Assembly: GCA_963277665.1 (NCBI GenBank)
Contig: OY728165.1
Span: 1,758,912,772 to 1,758,976,771 of the forward strand
DNA length: 64,000 nucleotides
Direction: 5' to 3'
DNA from: Viscum album
Lineage: Eukaryota > Streptophyta > Magnoliopsida > Santalales > Viscaceae
In this document: piece by piece, positions 61,415 to 64,000 of the stretch
How positions within the stretch are numbered: the first letter of the stretch is position 1
Layout of the letters: each line of letters starts with the position of its first letter
Program-made: the position numbers and the translations under genes
Notes under the pieces: model-generated
The model's input: the letters and a program-made list of their open reading frames with translations, nothing else
The model's database searches: none
Told to the model about the DNA's origin: nothing

Positions 61415-62849
61415 GACTCTACAAGGTCAAACAAAAACCTTAGATCAAGATTAATATGGACTAAAACATAGAAGGGTAAGAAGGGAACAAGAAAAATAAA
61501 GCATTTATGTTTCACAAAACATGACTACACGGCGTGTATAAACTCTACATGGCATGTTCCCTTAATTCATTCACATGGGTGTGTAATTTTTCCAACCTAG
61601 GTCATGTAACACCCCAAAAACATGGAATGTTGTCCTCACACACGACATGTACTTGAATCCACTTCCCCTTCCTGAGTCCTTCTACATGGCTAAGCCACAC
61701 GGATCTCCTAATATAAGACTACATGACATGTTCAAGGGCTAAACAGTGTGTACTAGACGAGTTTCATCAACCTGTGTCGTTAGTGACATGGCCGGATACA
61801 CAGCTCACACTACATGACGTTTTCAATGTGAACACAGCGTGTATATGAAAAGACTCCACCGACCCGTGTTGTTAGCTACATGGCCGGGTTCTTAGGATTA
61901 CCCTACACGACAATCTCAAGCCTAACACGACATGTATAACCGAAGATTTATCCATTAGTGTCATTAGGGACATGGGCGGACACAAGTTCAACACCACACA
62001 GTGTGTAGAATTGGTACACAGTGTGTTCCCACAAGATTTTCCCTATCCCATGTATCTTCCCACAAAGCCTATAACACAGTTAGAGACTACACAGCGTGTA
62101 CTTAAGAAAAAAGTTTCTTCCCAAATAGAAGAAAACATGGCATGTAGTCAGAACTACATGGTGTGTATTCTCGGTATTTCCAGACATTCATCCTCAGAAA
62201 CTACTCCGAAGCCCAGGAAAACACTGAAAAGAACATTGACAGTGCCAAATTCTGATCCGTGACGACCCATACTCCCCATGAATCAATGCTTGTCATCTTA
62301 TACATGTTATAAACAGGGATATCAGTGCAATGATCCACCAAATTCCAATCCATGATGGACCATAACACCTCAAGAACCAATGTTTGGCATTAATTCAAAC
62401 AAAACCTTACACAAACAATACCCTATAAAATTGCATGTATTTTTATCAAGGTATCTATCACAACAACATGAATATTCTACACAACATCTATCACAAAAAC
62501 ATGCAATCACTAATGCATCCTATATGTCATGGAAAGAATGCATGGCATGTGATTTCTAGAAAGTGACTCTATGATGCATGAGATGGAATACTCTCATCTC
62601 ATCGGGTTGCGATAGAAATAGAACCTCAATAACATCAACGGTAATAACACAAAACATGTGAATCACCCATCGGTGAAATCAAATCAACTGTAAAATTGAA
62701 AACCAGAAAAATTACAATAAACGAGGTAGATTGGCTTTTCCCTGTACATGGGTTAGCTACTCCCGGGCACATCTTATTACCAAGTACCTATTCCATCATA
62801 TCCCTGGATATAGGCTCCAAATAGTAATTCAAGAAGAAATTAATTTCTT
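61415..62849 (-). other. Element C long 5' leader with decayed palindrome array
   Basis: About 1.4 kb. The palindromic array occupies 61520-62180: TACACGGCGTGTA is perfect at its ends at 61526-61538, and other copies show CACGG-to-CATGG and GCGTG-to-GTGTG or GCATG changes. The hairpin form with CCGTGT and ACATGG arms is seen near 61885. Confidence 0.8.
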
Positions 62850-62857
62850 TGATACCA
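62850..62857 (-). promoter_or_regulatory. Element C primer-binding site
   Basis: The minus strand reads TGGTATCA three bases inside the 5' LTR, complementary to the 3' end of initiator tRNA-Met. The match stops after about 8 bases (then AAGAAATT). Confidence 0.8.
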
Positions 62858-62860
62858 CTT

Positions 62861-64000
62861 TGTAACGTCCCTGTTCCGGAAGCCACCTAGAGGAGCCCCG
62901 TACCCGGTTGGTCACATGGCCTCTAGCGTATTTCCCTGAACGCCAGAGGCTGCTGACTAGCAGCGAGGGACTTGGGTGTGATAGTGGGTAATCTATTCCA
63001 TCATTGGAAGAGTACACAGTGGAAGTGAACAAAAATATATACAAGAGAGGAAGCAGTAATAATATCACACAAAAATAAATAGCGGAAGACTATTAGAATA
63101 ATATGGAGCACATATATAAAAATGATGCATGATACATATGTCTAAGAAAGTAGTGAAACAAATAATAGTGGTGAAATATAGTACTAAACCATGTATAAAA
63201 GAAAAATAGTAATTATCTCCAAAACATCACAAGCCTAAGCTTAGTCCCGTGCTCTCCAGCACCATAGCATGTCAAGTACCTGAAGTAGAAGGGCGCTTGC
63301 CCTTGTCGATACCTGCAATAATATAACTTTTTTGGGCCCAAAAGCATGGCCCAAACAGGGTGTGAGACTAAATCCCAGTAGGTAACCACCACAAGATCTA
63401 TTCCAAATAGTCAGTGAATGTATGGCAGGTAAAAGTACAGACAATAGTAAACACGAAAGTACTCAACAGTAAAAACTCCACAGTTTCAACATCAAGCAAC
63501 AACTAAAGAAGTAGATAATAAAAAATAGGTAACCCTATGGGAAGTACTCACAACCCATCGCCTCTGGTCCTACCTAAAAATTACAAGAAACCCTCTAGGT
63601 AGTACACTTAGTCTAACCCCTCTGGTTCAGGTTATGCATAGACTCTATGAGGAAGCACTCGCCGTAAATTCCCCCTATAATCTCGTATCGTAACTAAAGG
63701 CACTCCAGGGAATCACTTATGTCACATTCCCTCTTTGTCCTGCATTGAGGAACTACAGACTCTCTTAGGAATAACTCAACGTCAATTCCCCCTGTGGTCT
63801 CGCATTGTAATAAGGAAAGACACTCTGGAGAAGCCCTTACATCCATTCTCCCAATGGTCTATACATCAGGTTCACACGGCCCTATGTAAGTCAAGAAAGT
63901 GTAGCCGCACATATCGGCTAAGGTAAACCTCAAGAACAACTTGGCTAGAATTCTATAGCAGAACGACATAACATAACAATAGTCACACCATCCTACAATA
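62861..64000 (-). repeat. Element C 5' LTR (partial, runs off the window)
   Basis: Starts TGTAACGTCC and aligns with 54806-55960. The ~59 bp minisatellite is at about 63525-63880. The U3 end is outside the window. Confidence 0.9.

Larger units (their letters stand above)
54806..64000 (-). mobile_element. Element C: same chromovirus family as A, cut by the window edge
   Basis: Minus-strand LTR retrotransposon with a full 3' LTR, polypurine tract, pol, protease, gag, leader and primer-binding site, and the first 1.14 kb of the 5' LTR. Its LTRs, leader and genes align with element A throughout. It lacks the insertion of B, so it shows what the A site looked like before. Expected total length is about 10 kb, ending near position 64800. 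Confidence 0.92.

Overview
This is plant nuclear DNA, apparently from the repeat-rich part of a large angiosperm genome. It holds no convincing host gene. Almost all identifiable content is transposable elements: Ty3/gypsy LTR retrotransposons with an integrase C-terminal chromodomain (chromoviruses, probably of the Tekay/Del group), one two-gene CACTA (En/Spm) DNA transposon, and a GC-rich block that may be the remains of a LINE-like retroelement. The species cannot be named from the sequence.

Layout. Positions 195-2720 hold a very old, AT-shifted gypsy gag-pol relic on the minus strand (element D). Positions 2721-17437 are AT-rich DNA with microsatellites and no clear gene. Element A is a 10.2 kb gypsy element on the minus strand with LTRs at 17443-19421 and 37095-39041 and a 5 bp target duplication ACCTG. 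Element B, a second chromovirus of 11.4 kb (LTRs 22467-25740 and 30584-33851, target duplication TGCTC), is inserted inside A and splits it in the protease region, so A spans 21.6 kb. Positions 39047-45005 are AT-rich apart from the GC-rich block at about 40500-41660. A decayed CACTA transposon on the plus strand follows, with a tnp2-type transposase (45022-48633), a second Ptta/En/Spm-type gene (48831-50681), and a 3' terminus at 53220; its 5' end was not found. Element C, of the same family as A, starts at 54806 on the minus strand and runs off the right edge, its second LTR starting at 62861.

All coding regions are broken by stops and frameshifts. Many of the stops look like C-to-T decay of methylated CAG or CGA codons. 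The protease active site is disabled by a different mutation in each of A, B and C. Hand-counted LTR divergence (about 13% for A, 10% for B over the first ~165 bp) agrees with the nesting order, B being younger than A.

The least expected structure is in the A/C family. An array of about a dozen near-perfect 13 bp palindromes (consensus TACACGRCGTGTA), interleaved with longer hairpins built on CCGTGT/ACACGG arms, fills the leader between primer-binding site and gag and recurs near the U3 end of the LTRs. A regulatory or packaging role is only a hypothesis. The LTRs of both families also carry their own internal minisatellites.
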